Below are positions 1 to 6,828 of a stretch of DNA of 64,000 bases, in pieces. Positions within the stretch are counted from its first letter, which is position 1; every line of letters starts with the position of its first letter. The DNA lies in contig NZ_CP013909.1 in the NCBI RefSeq assembly GCF_001507645.1, positions 4,526,001 through 4,590,000 of the forward strand, in the 5' to 3' direction. Made by a program: the position numbers and the translations under genes. The stretch comes from Hymenobacter sedentarius. GTDB lineage: Bacteria > Bacteroidota > Bacteroidia > Cytophagales > Hymenobacteraceae. The notes beneath the pieces were generated by a model that saw only the letters and a program-made list of their open reading frames with translations, searched no databases and was not told the origin of the DNA.

Positions 1-211
1 GGCAGAGGCCCAACCATGGCCGGCCGAGCTGGCGCAGCAGATGCAGGCGTTGCGGGCCGTGGTGCAGGGCGCGGCGGTGCCGCTGACAGCTAAGCAGGCG
101 GCGGCGCGCTTCCGGGGCACCAAGGCCGCGAAGGTGCAGCCCCTGCTCGACACGCTGGTGAGCCTGGCGCTGCTGCGGCACGTGCCGGAGCTGGATGCGT
201 ATGCGACGTAG
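1..211 (+). CDS. C-terminal fragment, possibly of a class I DNA methyltransferase
   Basis: An open frame enters from the left edge and ends at a TAG at 209-211, leaving about 69 residues. The visible part is alanine- and leucine-rich and helical. It includes PLTAKQAAARF followed by a helix with VQPLLDTLVSLALLR, which reads like a small winged-helix tail. A similar tail closes many type IIG/YeeA-like DNA methyltransferases, but no catalytic motif lies inside the window, so the assignment is only a guess from the tail. It converges on the broken gene that ends at 222. The missing upstream sequence would settle the identity. Confidence 0.4.
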   Translation, partial: AEAQPWPAELAQQMQALRAVVQGAAVPLTAKQAAARFRGTKAAKVQPLLDTLVSLALLRHVPELDAYAT

Positions 212-221
212 CCAGGAAAAG

Positions 222-638
222 CTACCGGACCTGTTCGAGCCAGGCCGTGGCCTCGGGTTCGGTTACGAAGCGGCGGAAGTGCATGGTAGCGGAGTTGGCT
301 TCCTGCACAACCTGGCCCATCACAATGCGGGTGAACACGTTGTGGGACATGACGACGGCCCCGTAGAGCCCTTCGGGATGCTCGGCGGCGGTGTCGCGTC
401 AATGATTCACTATCCAGGCGGCTTCCTCGGGATTATAGGGGTCGAGCAGGCGCTGGTCGTTCAGGAAGCGATGCCAGCGGTGGAGCTCCAGCAGCCAGCG
501 CAGCTGGGTATAGAGGCGCTGCAACTCGGAAAACTTGCGCTGCCCCGCATTAAACTGGATTATGGCGTAGCCGTCGGGATGCCCGTAAAGGCGGCCCACG
601 GCGTTTTCGAAGTAGAGTTGGGGAGGTGCAAGGGGCAT
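222..638 (-). pseudogene. STAS-like small protein gene broken by an in-frame TGA
   Basis: The frame starts at the ATG at 638 (MPLAPPQLYFENAVGRLYGH) and runs 139 codons to a TAG at 222-224, with one internal TGA at 399-401. The family is shared with the genes at 12564-12983 and 19434-19850. In both paralogues the residue at the TGA is an aromatic (HW or YW), so a single TGG to TGA change explains the break. Downstream of the stop the frame still encodes good family sequence, including GLYGAVVM, NVFTRIVMGQ and EATAWLEQV. Either the gene is a very recent pseudogene, or the stop is a sequencing error or is read through. The family function is unknown; the alternating strand/helix pattern resembles STAS/SpoIIAA-like domains. 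Confidence 0.75.
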
Positions 639-950
639 TAAGGAGTTGGAAGTGACGGCATCGGCGGCGAAGGCGCGATGGATTGCCGGGTCGAAGATAG
701 TCCAGCATAGCGCCTTTGTTTTTGGGGCCTTGCTGCGGCAGGGCTCAGGACAAAAGAAAAGCCCTGCCGGCGTGGGAAGGGCATTGTTTAAGGTGTGGAA
801 AGGAAGATTGTCGCTTAACGAAAACCAGGCCGCCCGCATATGCAGCTCCCGCTCTACGGCATTGGCCATTGCAGCGGTTTTGGCGACGGCGGCGCGCAGT
901 TGCCCGCCGGTGCAGTGGAGGCCGGTGCGGGCAACGGGACGGCGAAGTAA
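639..950. other. Intergenic stretch with no recognised gene
   Basis: About 310 bases lie between the start of the broken small gene and the end of the exchanger gene. Open frames here are GC-rich shadows with no domain sense. No hairpin terminator or repeat was recognised. Confidence 0.5.
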
Positions 951-2231
951 CTACGGGTTTGTAGCGACGGCCGGGTCGGTAACCGGGCTTGGCTCGGCGC
1001 GGGCCAACAGCCCTACCCGGACGTACTGCACCAGCCCGGCACGGTTCCACCAGAAGAGGCCGAGGGCCAGCACGAGGTAGAGCCAGGCCATGTCGGTGAG
1101 CAGCCGCACGCTGCCGGCTTCGTCGTGTTCGAATACCCACGCCAGGGCAAACTGCACGCTGAACAGGCCCAACAGGATGGCGGCGCTGCCCAAGCTCAGG
1201 CGCAGGCGCAAGAGTAGGGCCACGGCAAACAGGGACTGGGCGGCGGTGAGGAAAAACTCTTCGTGCTGGCGGGCATCGAGCGGGAAGCCGGTGAGGTGGC
1301 CCGCGCCGAGAGCGTAGACTACCGGAATCATTCCTACGAGCAGGGTCCACTGGTTGATTTTGTCGCTGACCAAGGCGCCGAGGGCGGCCGTGGGGCGGTT
1401 GTTGAGCACGAAGAGCACCACGAGCACTACTTCGGGCACCTCGCTGGCAAAGGGCGCCACCCACTGCACCAAGAGGAACTGGTTGACGCCGAGGTCGCGG
1501 CCGGCAGCCAGCAGGGATTCGGCGAAGGGCTCGGCGGCCATGACGATGACGGCCACGGCCACCACGGTGAGCACGCCCATCATCAGCCACTGCTGGCGCA
1601 CGGGCAGGGTGGCCAGCACGGCGGCGGGGCCGACTTCGTCGTCATCGTCCTCGGCTTCTTCGGCTTCGTCGTGGTCGGCTTTGGGCAGCTTGCTCAGGCG
1701 CCAGAGGTAGGCGGCGAAGATGCCGACCAGCACCACAAAGTCGATGACCCCGATGCTGCCTTTCCAGACGATGACGAAGGAATACAGGCTGGCCAGGGCC
1801 AGGTAGGCAATTTCGGCGGCGTTGTCCCAACTCAGGGCCACGGCGCGCTTGCCGCTGTGCCACCAGTAAAGAAACACAATGAGGGGCCAGCCCGCGCCGA
1901 TGAGCAGGCGGTTGGCCCCGGTCATGTTGGCGGCGGCAAAGCCGGCGTAGGCCGAGCCCGGGTGCAGGCCGGCCTGGTAAGTGTAGTAGAGGTCGACGGC
2001 GTACTCGGGCAGCACCGTGACCAGGGCCAGCACCCCGATGACCAGGCCCTGCGAGACGTGCTCCTCGGCCGCTTCGGCGCCCCACGACAGCAGGAAGCCG
2101 GCGCCGAGGATGGCCACGAAGAAAATGGCGGCTTCGAGCACGGGCGCCACGTGGGTGCCGGTGAGACGCAGGTAGAAGCCGGGGAGTGTGGCAGCAATGG
2201 CCAGAGCCACGTAGAGGGCAAATTTTTTCAT
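951..2231 (-). CDS. Sodium/calcium exchanger family membrane protein
   Basis: This 426-residue inner-membrane protein has about eleven hydrophobic segments. It carries the two internal alpha repeats of the CaCA cation/Ca2+ exchanger superfamily: one around residues 80-120 (LPEYAVDLYY, then MTGANRLLIGAGWP) and one around 262-300 (APFASEVPEVVL, then GALVSDKINQW). The acidic residues in LPEY and SEVPE sit where the family binds cation. A strongly acidic cytoplasmic loop near residues 185-200 separates the halves. It would exchange Ca2+ or another cation against Na+ or H+. Its start lies only 35 bp after the nuclease gene of the phage-like cluster and on the same strand, so it may be read through from there, although it looks like a host gene. 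Confidence 0.85.
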   Translation of the reverse strand: MKKFALYVALAIAATLPGFYLRLTGTHVAPVLEAAIFFVAILGAGFLLSWGAEAAEEHVSQGLVIGVLALVTVLPEYAVDLYYTYQAGLHPGSAYAGFAAANMTGANRLLIGAGWPLIVFLYWWHSGKRAVALSWDNAAEIAYLALASLYSFVIVWKGSIGVIDFVVLVGIFAAYLWRLSKLPKADHDEAEEAEDDDDEVGPAAVLATLPVRQQWLMMGVLTVVAVAVIVMAAEPFAESLLAAGRDLGVNQFLLVQWVAPFASEVPEVVLVVLFVLNNRPTAALGALVSDKINQWTLLVGMIPVVYALGAGHLTGFPLDARQHEEFFLTAAQSLFAVALLLRLRLSLGSAAILLGLFSVQFALAWVFEHDEAGSVRLLTDMAWLYLVLALGLFWWNRAGLVQYVRVGLLARAEPSPVTDPAVATNP

Positions 2232-2266
2232 CGGGGGAGGTATACGGGCTGCTAGGGAATTCAGCG

Positions 2267-2656
2267 CTAAACTACCTGGCAGTGCAGGCCGCGTAGCTCG
2301 AACGACTGCTGAAACTGGGCGAAATCGTGGGCGACGAAGGCCAGTCCGCCGGCCGCTCTCAACTCATTAAGGAAGGTGCGCTGGTCGTCGCGGAGCTGGT
2401 CGCGGCCGGCTTTGACTTCGACGCCGATAAAGAGGCCGTCGCGGTTGCGGAAGCCGATGATGTCGGGTACGCCGCGGCGGCTTTGGGGATTGACGCGCCA
2501 GCGGGCTTTGGCGGCGTCGTAGATGCCGGTGGTATTCTGGCGCCAGACGGTGTAGCCGTAGTGGGTGAGGAAGGCCAGGATGGCGCCGGTGATGTCGGCG
2601 GCGTAGAGTTGGCCGAGGTCGAGGGGCAGCTGGTCGTGCTTTTTGGCGAGGGCCAT
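2267..2656 (-). CDS. VRR-NUC domain nuclease
   Basis: A 129-residue single-domain protein of the PD-(D/E)XK type. The catalytic signature is visible as GVPDIIGF (Asp65), GVEVKAG (Glu80, Lys82) and a following Gln87, the VRR-NUC arrangement. Stand-alone VRR-NUC proteins are common in phages and act as structure-specific DNA nucleases or Holliday junction resolvases. It is the last gene of the leftward module and begins 6 bp after the stop of the preceding gene, which fits cotranscription. A role in resolving or processing replicating element DNA is inferred from family and position. Confidence 0.85.
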   Translation of the reverse strand: MALAKKHDQLPLDLGQLYAADITGAILAFLTHYGYTVWRQNTTGIYDAAKARWRVNPQSRRGVPDIIGFRNRDGLFIGVEVKAGRDQLRDDQRTFLNELRAAGGLAFVAHDFAQFQQSFELRGLHCQVV

Positions 2657-2662
2657 GGTGTT

Positions 2663-3463
2663 TTACAGGTTGGGGGAACGGTAGCGCTCCATGATTTTGC
2701 GGTTCTCTTGGCGGTGGCGCTTGTCGATTTGCTGCTGGGCCTCGGGGCTGGCTTTCCAGTCGGGGCGGGCTTTGCGCTGGGTGGCGGCGCGGGCCTCGGC
2801 GCGCTGCTGGGCGGCCTGCTCGGGGGTGATGAGTCCGCGGCGGGCTTTCTGGTTGGTGATGGTGAGCTTCTGGCGCAGGCCTTCGGCGTTGGGGTGGTCG
2901 GCGGGAATCTGCTGGGCCACGTGCTCGAGCATCCGGGGCGCGGCATCGCCCAACAACTTCACATCCGCGGCCTGGGTGCTGGCCCCGTTGGCTTTCTGGT
3001 CGAGGTGGCGGTTTTCTAGGAAGCAGGCCTTCTGCTCGAAGTAGTCCGCAATCAGCTTGTAGAGGGTGCTCACGTCGAGAGCTTGGTAGAAGTTGTGGCC
3101 GCCGGTGCGGGCTTCTTTCAGGGCCAGGATGATGTCCTTGACGCTGTCGTGGGTGTAGGTGCGGGCCAGGTCGTCGGCCAGGGTAATGAGGTCGGCCGCG
3201 TCGGGCTTTTCCTTGACGCGGAGCGAGTCGACGAAGGCGCGGAGGATGAGGACGAGCAGCTTCACCACTTCGCGCTGGCCGATGCGGTGGTTGAGCTGGA
3301 AGATTTTGGGGGCAGCCAGGGCCTGGGCCCTGGTGAGGCCGAGGCCGATATCGGCCAGCATGGCGCGGGTTTCGGCGGTGGACTCGGCGGCCAGGGCGCT
3401 AGTCGTAGCGGCTGCTGCGGTAGCCAGTAGATGGGATTCCGGAGTTTGATTGGCCGGTGCCAT
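2663..3463 (-). CDS. Phage-like hypothetical protein downstream of the replication initiator
   Basis: I do not recognise a firm family. The protein is about 266 residues from the ATG at 3463; an upstream ATG at 3517 would overlap the previous gene by 119 bp, the chosen one by 65 bp. The N-terminus is Ala/Thr/Ser-rich. The core (about residues 45-190) is helical and contains LADDLARTYTHDS, IILALKEARTGG and LYKLIADYFEQK. The C-terminal 80 residues are charged and rich in Gln, Arg and Ala, with probable coiled-coil character. It occupies the place of lambda P, directly after an O-like initiator gene and before a nuclease gene. A helicase-loading or other replication accessory role is therefore suggested by position only. 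Confidence 0.7.
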   Translation of the reverse strand: MAPANQTPESHLLATAAAATTSALAAESTAETRAMLADIGLGLTRAQALAAPKIFQLNHRIGQREVVKLLVLILRAFVDSLRVKEKPDAADLITLADDLARTYTHDSVKDIILALKEARTGGHNFYQALDVSTLYKLIADYFEQKACFLENRHLDQKANGASTQAADVKLLGDAAPRMLEHVAQQIPADHPNAEGLRQKLTITNQKARRGLITPEQAAQQRAEARAATQRKARPDWKASPEAQQQIDKRHRQENRKIMERYRSPNL

Positions 3464-4415
3464 CGGCGCCGGGGCGGTGGACGTGGGGAGCGAGTTTGAG
3501 GCGATTGTCGGCGGCATCGTTGAGCATGAAGCGTTGGGCGGTGGCTATCCAGTCCTTGCGGGTGGGCGGGAGGCCGGTTTTCTTGTCGCGCCAGGTGGCG
3601 ACGAGCTGGTGGTAGTGGCGCAGGTCGGCCAGGGCGTAGTCGGTGCCTTCGAAGGCGGCGGCGAAGGCCTCGGGCGTGGCGATTGCCGATTGGCTGAAGG
3701 GCAGTTCGGGGAGCGGGCCGCGCCGGCGGGGCTGGTTGGGGCCAGCGGCCGCTGCGCGAATGGTCTCGGCCTGTACCCCTTTTCTTTTTAGCGCACCTCG
3801 GTCCGCTTGATTCGCGGAGTCTTTTGGGGCTGCGCCTGGGCGGTCGGCTGGTAGGTGCTGGTCGAAAACTTCCGCCCCTGAAAGCCCTTCGCCCGAGAAC
3901 CTCTCCCCTATTTTTTTTTGCGCAGCGGCGGCACTGTTTTGATGCACTGTTTTAGTACTTCTTGTTTTATCATATAAGGAGTGTTCGGGCACTTCTGCCC
4001 CCGATAAACTGCCTACCGGGGGCACTTCTGCCCCAAGCGGTTCGGGCACTTCTGCCCCTTGTAGCGCGCTTTTACCGGGGGCACTTTTGCCCCTGGTAGC
4101 GGTTTTTACTTCGGGCACTTTTGCCCCCGATAAGTCTGTGAGGTAGCAGCGGCTGGGCTGGTGGCGGGAGTGGCTGGGTTGGTAGGTGAGCAAGGCCCAC
4201 GCTTCGAGGTCGCGCAGGGTGGCGCGGTACGTGCGCTCGTTGCCGATGTGCGCGGCCTGCATGGCGGCGGCGTGGTCGAGGTCGAGGCCCTGTTCAAAGA
4301 AGCCGGCGTTCCACGCGAAGAACAGGGCCCAATACAGGCTGACGTGGTGTGGCGTGGCGGCCGGCTGCTGGGTCAGCTGGTAGTGGGCGGCGCGGGTGTG
4401 CTGGATGTAATTCAC
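3399..4415 (-). CDS. Phage/plasmid-type replication initiator-like protein with internal iterons
   Basis: A GTG at 4415 (MNYIQHTRAA) 11 bp after the upstream stop gives 338 residues; the frame stays open further upstream but would then overlap the preceding gene. Residues 1-100 form a probable winged helix (VSLYWALFFAWNAGFF, then a helix with TYRATLRDLEAWALL and CYLTDL), typical of replication initiators. A long low-complexity linker follows with repeated GAEVPE units. The C-terminal domain (about 255-320) contains YALADLRHYHQLVATW and a KDWIATAQRFML motif. The linker DNA carries five regularly spaced 15-bp dyads plus an AT-rich segment, as in lambda O. Initiator function is inferred from this architecture and from the neighbouring repressor, partner and nuclease genes. 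Confidence 0.75.
   Translation of the reverse strand: MNYIQHTRAAHYQLTQQPAATPHHVSLYWALFFAWNAGFFEQGLDLDHAAAMQAAHIGNERTYRATLRDLEAWALLTYQPSHSRHQPSRCYLTDLSGAKVPEVKTATRGKSAPGKSALQGAEVPEPLGAEVPPVGSLSGAEVPEHSLYDKTRSTKTVHQNSAAAAQKKIGERFSGEGLSGAEVFDQHLPADRPGAAPKDSANQADRGALKRKGVQAETIRAAAAGPNQPRRRGPLPELPFSQSAIATPEAFAAAFEGTDYALADLRHYHQLVATWRDKKTGLPPTRKDWIATAQRFMLNDAADNRLKLAPHVHRPGADGTGQSNSGIPSTGYRSSRYD
3931..3956. repeat. Tandem 13-bp AT-rich repeats beside the iterons
   Basis: Two adjacent 13-bp units beginning GCACTGTTTT (3931 and 3944) match at 11 of 13 positions. They sit in an AT-rich stretch, about 3905-3985, that contrasts with the GC-rich surroundings. This is the expected look of a DNA unwinding element next to initiator-binding iterons. 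Confidence 0.5.
3987..4127. repeat. Five iteron-like dyad repeats (candidate replication origin)
   Basis: The motif GGGCACTTYTGCCCC occurs at 3987-4001, 4020-4034, 4044-4058, 4079-4093 and 4113-4127, and a degenerate copy lies at 3864-3878. Each contains the dyad GGGCA-N4-TGCCC. Start-to-start spacings are 33, 24, 35 and 34 bp. Four copies are read in one frame (giving GAEVP or GAKVP), but the copy at 4079 is shifted by one base (giving RGKSAP). The conserved entity is therefore the DNA site rather than the peptide. Confidence 0.7.
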
Positions 4416-4426
4416 CGGCTCGGTGA

Positions 4427-4720
4427 CTAGGCCGCCTGGGCGGCACGGTGGTAGCGACGGGGGTAGGCGTCGAGGACAGAGCGGCGGAACCCCCAATCTT
4501 TCTCATTCAGCCGGACGCCGGCGATGCGGCCGGCGCGGCGGGCGCGTAGCAGGGCCTCCGCGCAGAGTCCGATGTACTCGGCGGCAGCTTTGGTGCTCAG
4601 CACCTCGTCGGGCTTGGCGGTGGTGGCCAGGGCGCGGGCCTGCTCGGCGGCTTCGAGGCGGGCCAGCCGTTCAGTGAGCTCCTGCCAGTCGGCCGCGGAT
4701 AGAATAACGGCGGGCTGCAT
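4427..4720 (-). CDS. Small helix-turn-helix protein (excisionase/HTH_17-like)
   Basis: A 97-residue protein. After a short coiled helix (residues 10-35, LSAADWQELTERLARLEAAE) comes a MerR/excisionase-type HTH with LSTKAAAEYIGLCAEALLRA, then a basic strand and the end SVLDAYPRRYHR. Such HTH_17 proteins bind DNA as regulators or recombination directionality factors in mobile elements. It begins 2 bp after the stop of the 86-residue gene and ends 11 bp before the initiator start, so it belongs to the leftward operon. There is no integrase in the module, so a regulatory role is more likely than excision. Confidence 0.75.
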   Translation of the reverse strand: MQPAVILSAADWQELTERLARLEAAEQARALATTAKPDEVLSTKAAAEYIGLCAEALLRARRAGRIAGVRLNEKDWGFRRSVLDAYPRRYHRAAQAA

Positions 4721-4722
4721 GG

Positions 4723-4983
4723 CTATTCGGAGGCTGCGAGTTGGCGGGTGCGTTCCTCGGCCTGACGCCGGCGGGTGAATTCGGCCTCGGCTACTTCCAG
4801 AAAAGCCTCTACCACTTCCCGGCGCTGGCTACGGCCGTGGATGGTCTGGTAGATGCCGGCCCGGCTGGCTTTAATTCCCCTATCAGTCAGAAGCTTAAGC
4901 ACGTCTTTAACTGATTGATTACGCGGGCCCAGTCGGTCATAAATGTCGCGCAAGGTGGGAGGGGCGCTTGTATTATGTTCCAT
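4723..4983 (-). CDS. Small phage-like regulator, first gene of the leftward operon
   Basis: An 86-residue protein, unrecognised. Residues 8-55 hold LRDIYDRLGPRNQSVKDVLK followed by GIKASRAGIYQTIHGRSQRR, compatible with a compact helical DNA-binding fold; the C-terminus is a charged helix. It lies immediately after the divergent control region opposite the repressor gene, the place where lambda carries cro. A Cro-like or early regulatory role is inferred from position alone. The next gene follows after 2 bp. Confidence 0.65.
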   Translation of the reverse strand: MEHNTSAPPTLRDIYDRLGPRNQSVKDVLKLLTDRGIKASRAGIYQTIHGRSQRREVVEAFLEVAEAEFTRRRQAEERTRQLAASE

Positions 4984-4999
4984 GTTGTTTGTAATTGTG

Positions 5000-5007
5000 T
5001 ATATTTG
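5000..5007 (+). promoter_or_regulatory. Candidate -7 promoter element for the repressor gene
   Basis: TATATTTG matches the Bacteroidota -7 consensus TAnnTTTG exactly, in the divergent control region about 75 bp before the repressor ATG. No convincing TTG element was found 17-23 bp upstream, so this is tentative. Confidence 0.35.
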
Positions 5008-5052
5008 TAGTGGAAATCATTGCCTCGGTTGGACAAAAATACACCCACTAAA

Positions 5053-5067
5053 GCGTAACAGTTGCGC
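5053..5067. promoter_or_regulatory. Candidate operator dyad between divergent phage-like genes
   Basis: GCGTAAC-A-GTTGCGC is a hyphenated palindrome (6 of 7 pairs) centred 23 bp before the repressor ATG, in an otherwise AT-rich 100-bp divergent region. It is a candidate repressor binding site. No second clear copy was found. Confidence 0.35.
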
Positions 5068-5082
5068 TTTTTTACAATACAC

Positions 5083-5925
5083 ATGGAACAAGCCAACGCT
5101 GCCAGCAGCCGTATAGAGGCCTGGCTCAACCATAAGGGCCTGAATGCCAATTCCGCATCCCAGAAGCTGGGATATGCGAATTCGAGTAAAATGTATAAAA
5201 TTTTACAAGGCACCAGTCCTGGCTTTGAAACATTGGTGGAGTTCCTGAAGGTGTGGCCTGACTTGTCGCCGGACTGGCTGCTACTTGGAAATGGGCCGAT
5301 GACGCGCGGTGAGGCGACTGATGCGCCCAACCGTTCCTTAGCCCTGCAGCAGGTGGTGCGCGGTGATAAGGTGGTCGTGGTGACCGTGGACGACAAGGGC
5401 ATTGAAAACACGGTGCTGGTGCCCATCCCCGCGCAGGCTGGGTACTCGCTGGCGCACAATGAGGCTGTGTACATGCAGCAATTCGGCACCTACAAAATCC
5501 CGGGTTTCGAGCGGGGCGAGTTCCGGGCGTTCGAGGTAGCCGGCGACAGCATGGCCCCGACGATAAATCACCGGGACGTGGTGGTGGCTACGCGGGTCGA
5601 AGAACTGCGCTTGTTGGAGCCGGGCGAAGTGTATGTGGTCGTAACACCTGAATCGGTAATGCTCAAGCGCATCAAGAATCGGCTGCGGGCCAACGACCAA
5701 GAAGTGATGCTGTATTCAGACAACCCGCACCGACTGCCCTTCGGGATGGAGACCCGCGACGTTCAGGAACTATGGCGGGTGCGTGGGTACGTCTCGAGCT
5801 ACATCCCGAGCGCGCCCGACATCACGGTGGAACGGCTGTGGGAAGTCATCGAGCAGCTGGGCTTTGACCGGGGCGAGGTGCGGCGGCATTTAATTGAAAA
5901 CGCCCCCTCTGACGCCCCCCAGTGA
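5083..5925 (+). CDS. CI/LexA-type S24 self-cleaving phage repressor
   Basis: The ATG at 5083 gives 280 residues; a TTG at 5062 in the same frame is less likely. Residues 8-70 form a Cro/CI-like HTH (RIEAWLNHKGLNANSASQKL, then PDWLLLGNGPM). Residues 115-225 form an S24 peptidase domain with a probable self-cleavage site Ala119-Gly120 (PIPAQAGYS), nucleophile Ser156 (VAGDSMAPT) and general-base Lys195 (SVMLKRI). The 37-residue distance from cleavage site to Ser is close to that of LexA. RecA-stimulated autocleavage during DNA damage, with release of the leftward operon, is expected from the family. A strong terminator follows at 6021-6055. Confidence 0.9.
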   Translation: MEQANAASSRIEAWLNHKGLNANSASQKLGYANSSKMYKILQGTSPGFETLVEFLKVWPDLSPDWLLLGNGPMTRGEATDAPNRSLALQQVVRGDKVVVVTVDDKGIENTVLVPIPAQAGYSLAHNEAVYMQQFGTYKIPGFERGEFRAFEVAGDSMAPTINHRDVVVATRVEELRLLEPGEVYVVVTPESVMLKRIKNRLRANDQEVMLYSDNPHRLPFGMETRDVQELWRVRGYVSSYIPSAPDITVERLWEVIEQLGFDRGEVRRHLIENAPSDAPQ

Positions 5926-6387
5926 AATAAGGAGGCCGCGACCGATAGGATAAGCGGCTGATAATAGAGTGTTTACCGTGCCTTTCGGAACTGTGGTTGT
6001 ATCACCCTACGGACTACAAGAAAGCCCATTTCCAGCTCGGAAATGGGCTTTTTGCTTTTCTATTGGAACTGTAACCGGACAGTATTGAAAGACTGGGGCG
6101 GTTAGCAGGCTTTTTTGCGGGTTGGGCCCTGGCTGTCTTGGCCGCTTTACCAAGCGTCGGGCAGAACGCCCCAAGATGGACAGAAGGTGGCTTTAGCTGG
6201 ACCCGAGCCAGGCCCCAGCCCTGCTGTTGTTAAGGGCATGGGAAACCTCTTCCTTGGGAAGGTGGGTGTACTGGCACAAATCAGCTGCCGGGACGTAGGC
6301 CCGGCCGGCGTTGCACGCGGCCTTGATGAGGGCTGGAGGTGATTTTGAACTTACACCTCCTCTTTACGTACTGTATGCAGCTTACTC
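5926..6387. other. Intergenic stretch after the repressor
   Basis: Apart from the terminator hairpin at 6021-6055, about 460 bases hold no convincing gene. A 75-codon open frame at 6115-6342 has no family features and no start context. This is one boundary of the phage-like module; no flanking direct repeat was recognised. Confidence 0.5.
6021..6055 (+). terminator. Rho-independent terminator
   Basis: A perfect 13-bp stem (6021-6033 with 6039-6051), loop of five bases and a T-rich tail. It follows the repressor gene. Confidence 0.85.
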
Positions 6388-6792
6388 ATGCCCATGGCCC
6401 TGCACACCCTTTACGACGCGCCCACGCTCACCATTTCGTACGACTATGCCAACGACTGGCTCTACTTGGACTGGCACGGCGCCCTGGATGACGAGTCGGT
6501 AATGACGGGCGCCCTCAAGCTGCTGGAGCTGCTGAAGCAGCAAAACTGCAGCAAGGTGCTCAACGATAACACGCGCATCACGGGCTTGTGGGCCGATGCG
6601 GCCAAATGGGGCAGCGACGTGTTTTTTCCGATGCTGTACGAGGCGGGGTGCCGCTACTTTTCGTGGGTGTACTCGCCCGAGCGCTACAGCCAGTTGTCGG
6701 CGCAGCTGGCCGTGCAGCACACCACGGCCGGCATTACCATCATGACTTTTCAGAGCCTGGATACGGCCACCGAGTGGCTGCAGCGCATGTAA
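6388..6792 (+). CDS. STAS-like small cytoplasmic protein
   Basis: A 134-residue protein without signal or membrane segment (a second ATG at 6394 is equally possible). Its alternating strands and helices (LYLDWHGALD, GALKLLELLKQQNCSKVLND, YFSWVYSPE, GITIMTF and a final helix with TATEWLQ) resemble SpoIIAA/STAS-like single-domain proteins. It precedes the PAS sensor gene by 36 bp on the same strand, so both are probably cotranscribed. This suggests a signalling partner rather than an enzyme. No conserved phosphorylatable serine motif was identified. Confidence 0.7.
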   Translation: MPMALHTLYDAPTLTISYDYANDWLYLDWHGALDDESVMTGALKLLELLKQQNCSKVLNDNTRITGLWADAAKWGSDVFFPMLYEAGCRYFSWVYSPERYSQLSAQLAVQHTTAGITIMTFQSLDTATEWLQRM

Positions 6793-6828
6793 GCGCGGCA
6801 GCGCATTTTCTTTGAATTAGTACTTGCT

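Noticed and set aside
3987..4127. Regularly spaced dyads considered as a CRISPR array
   Set aside because: Repeats are only 15 bp, spacers vary from 9 to 20 bp and encode protein, and no cas genes are near.
6115..6342. 75-codon open frame after the repressor terminator
   Set aside because: No start context, no family features and unlikely composition.
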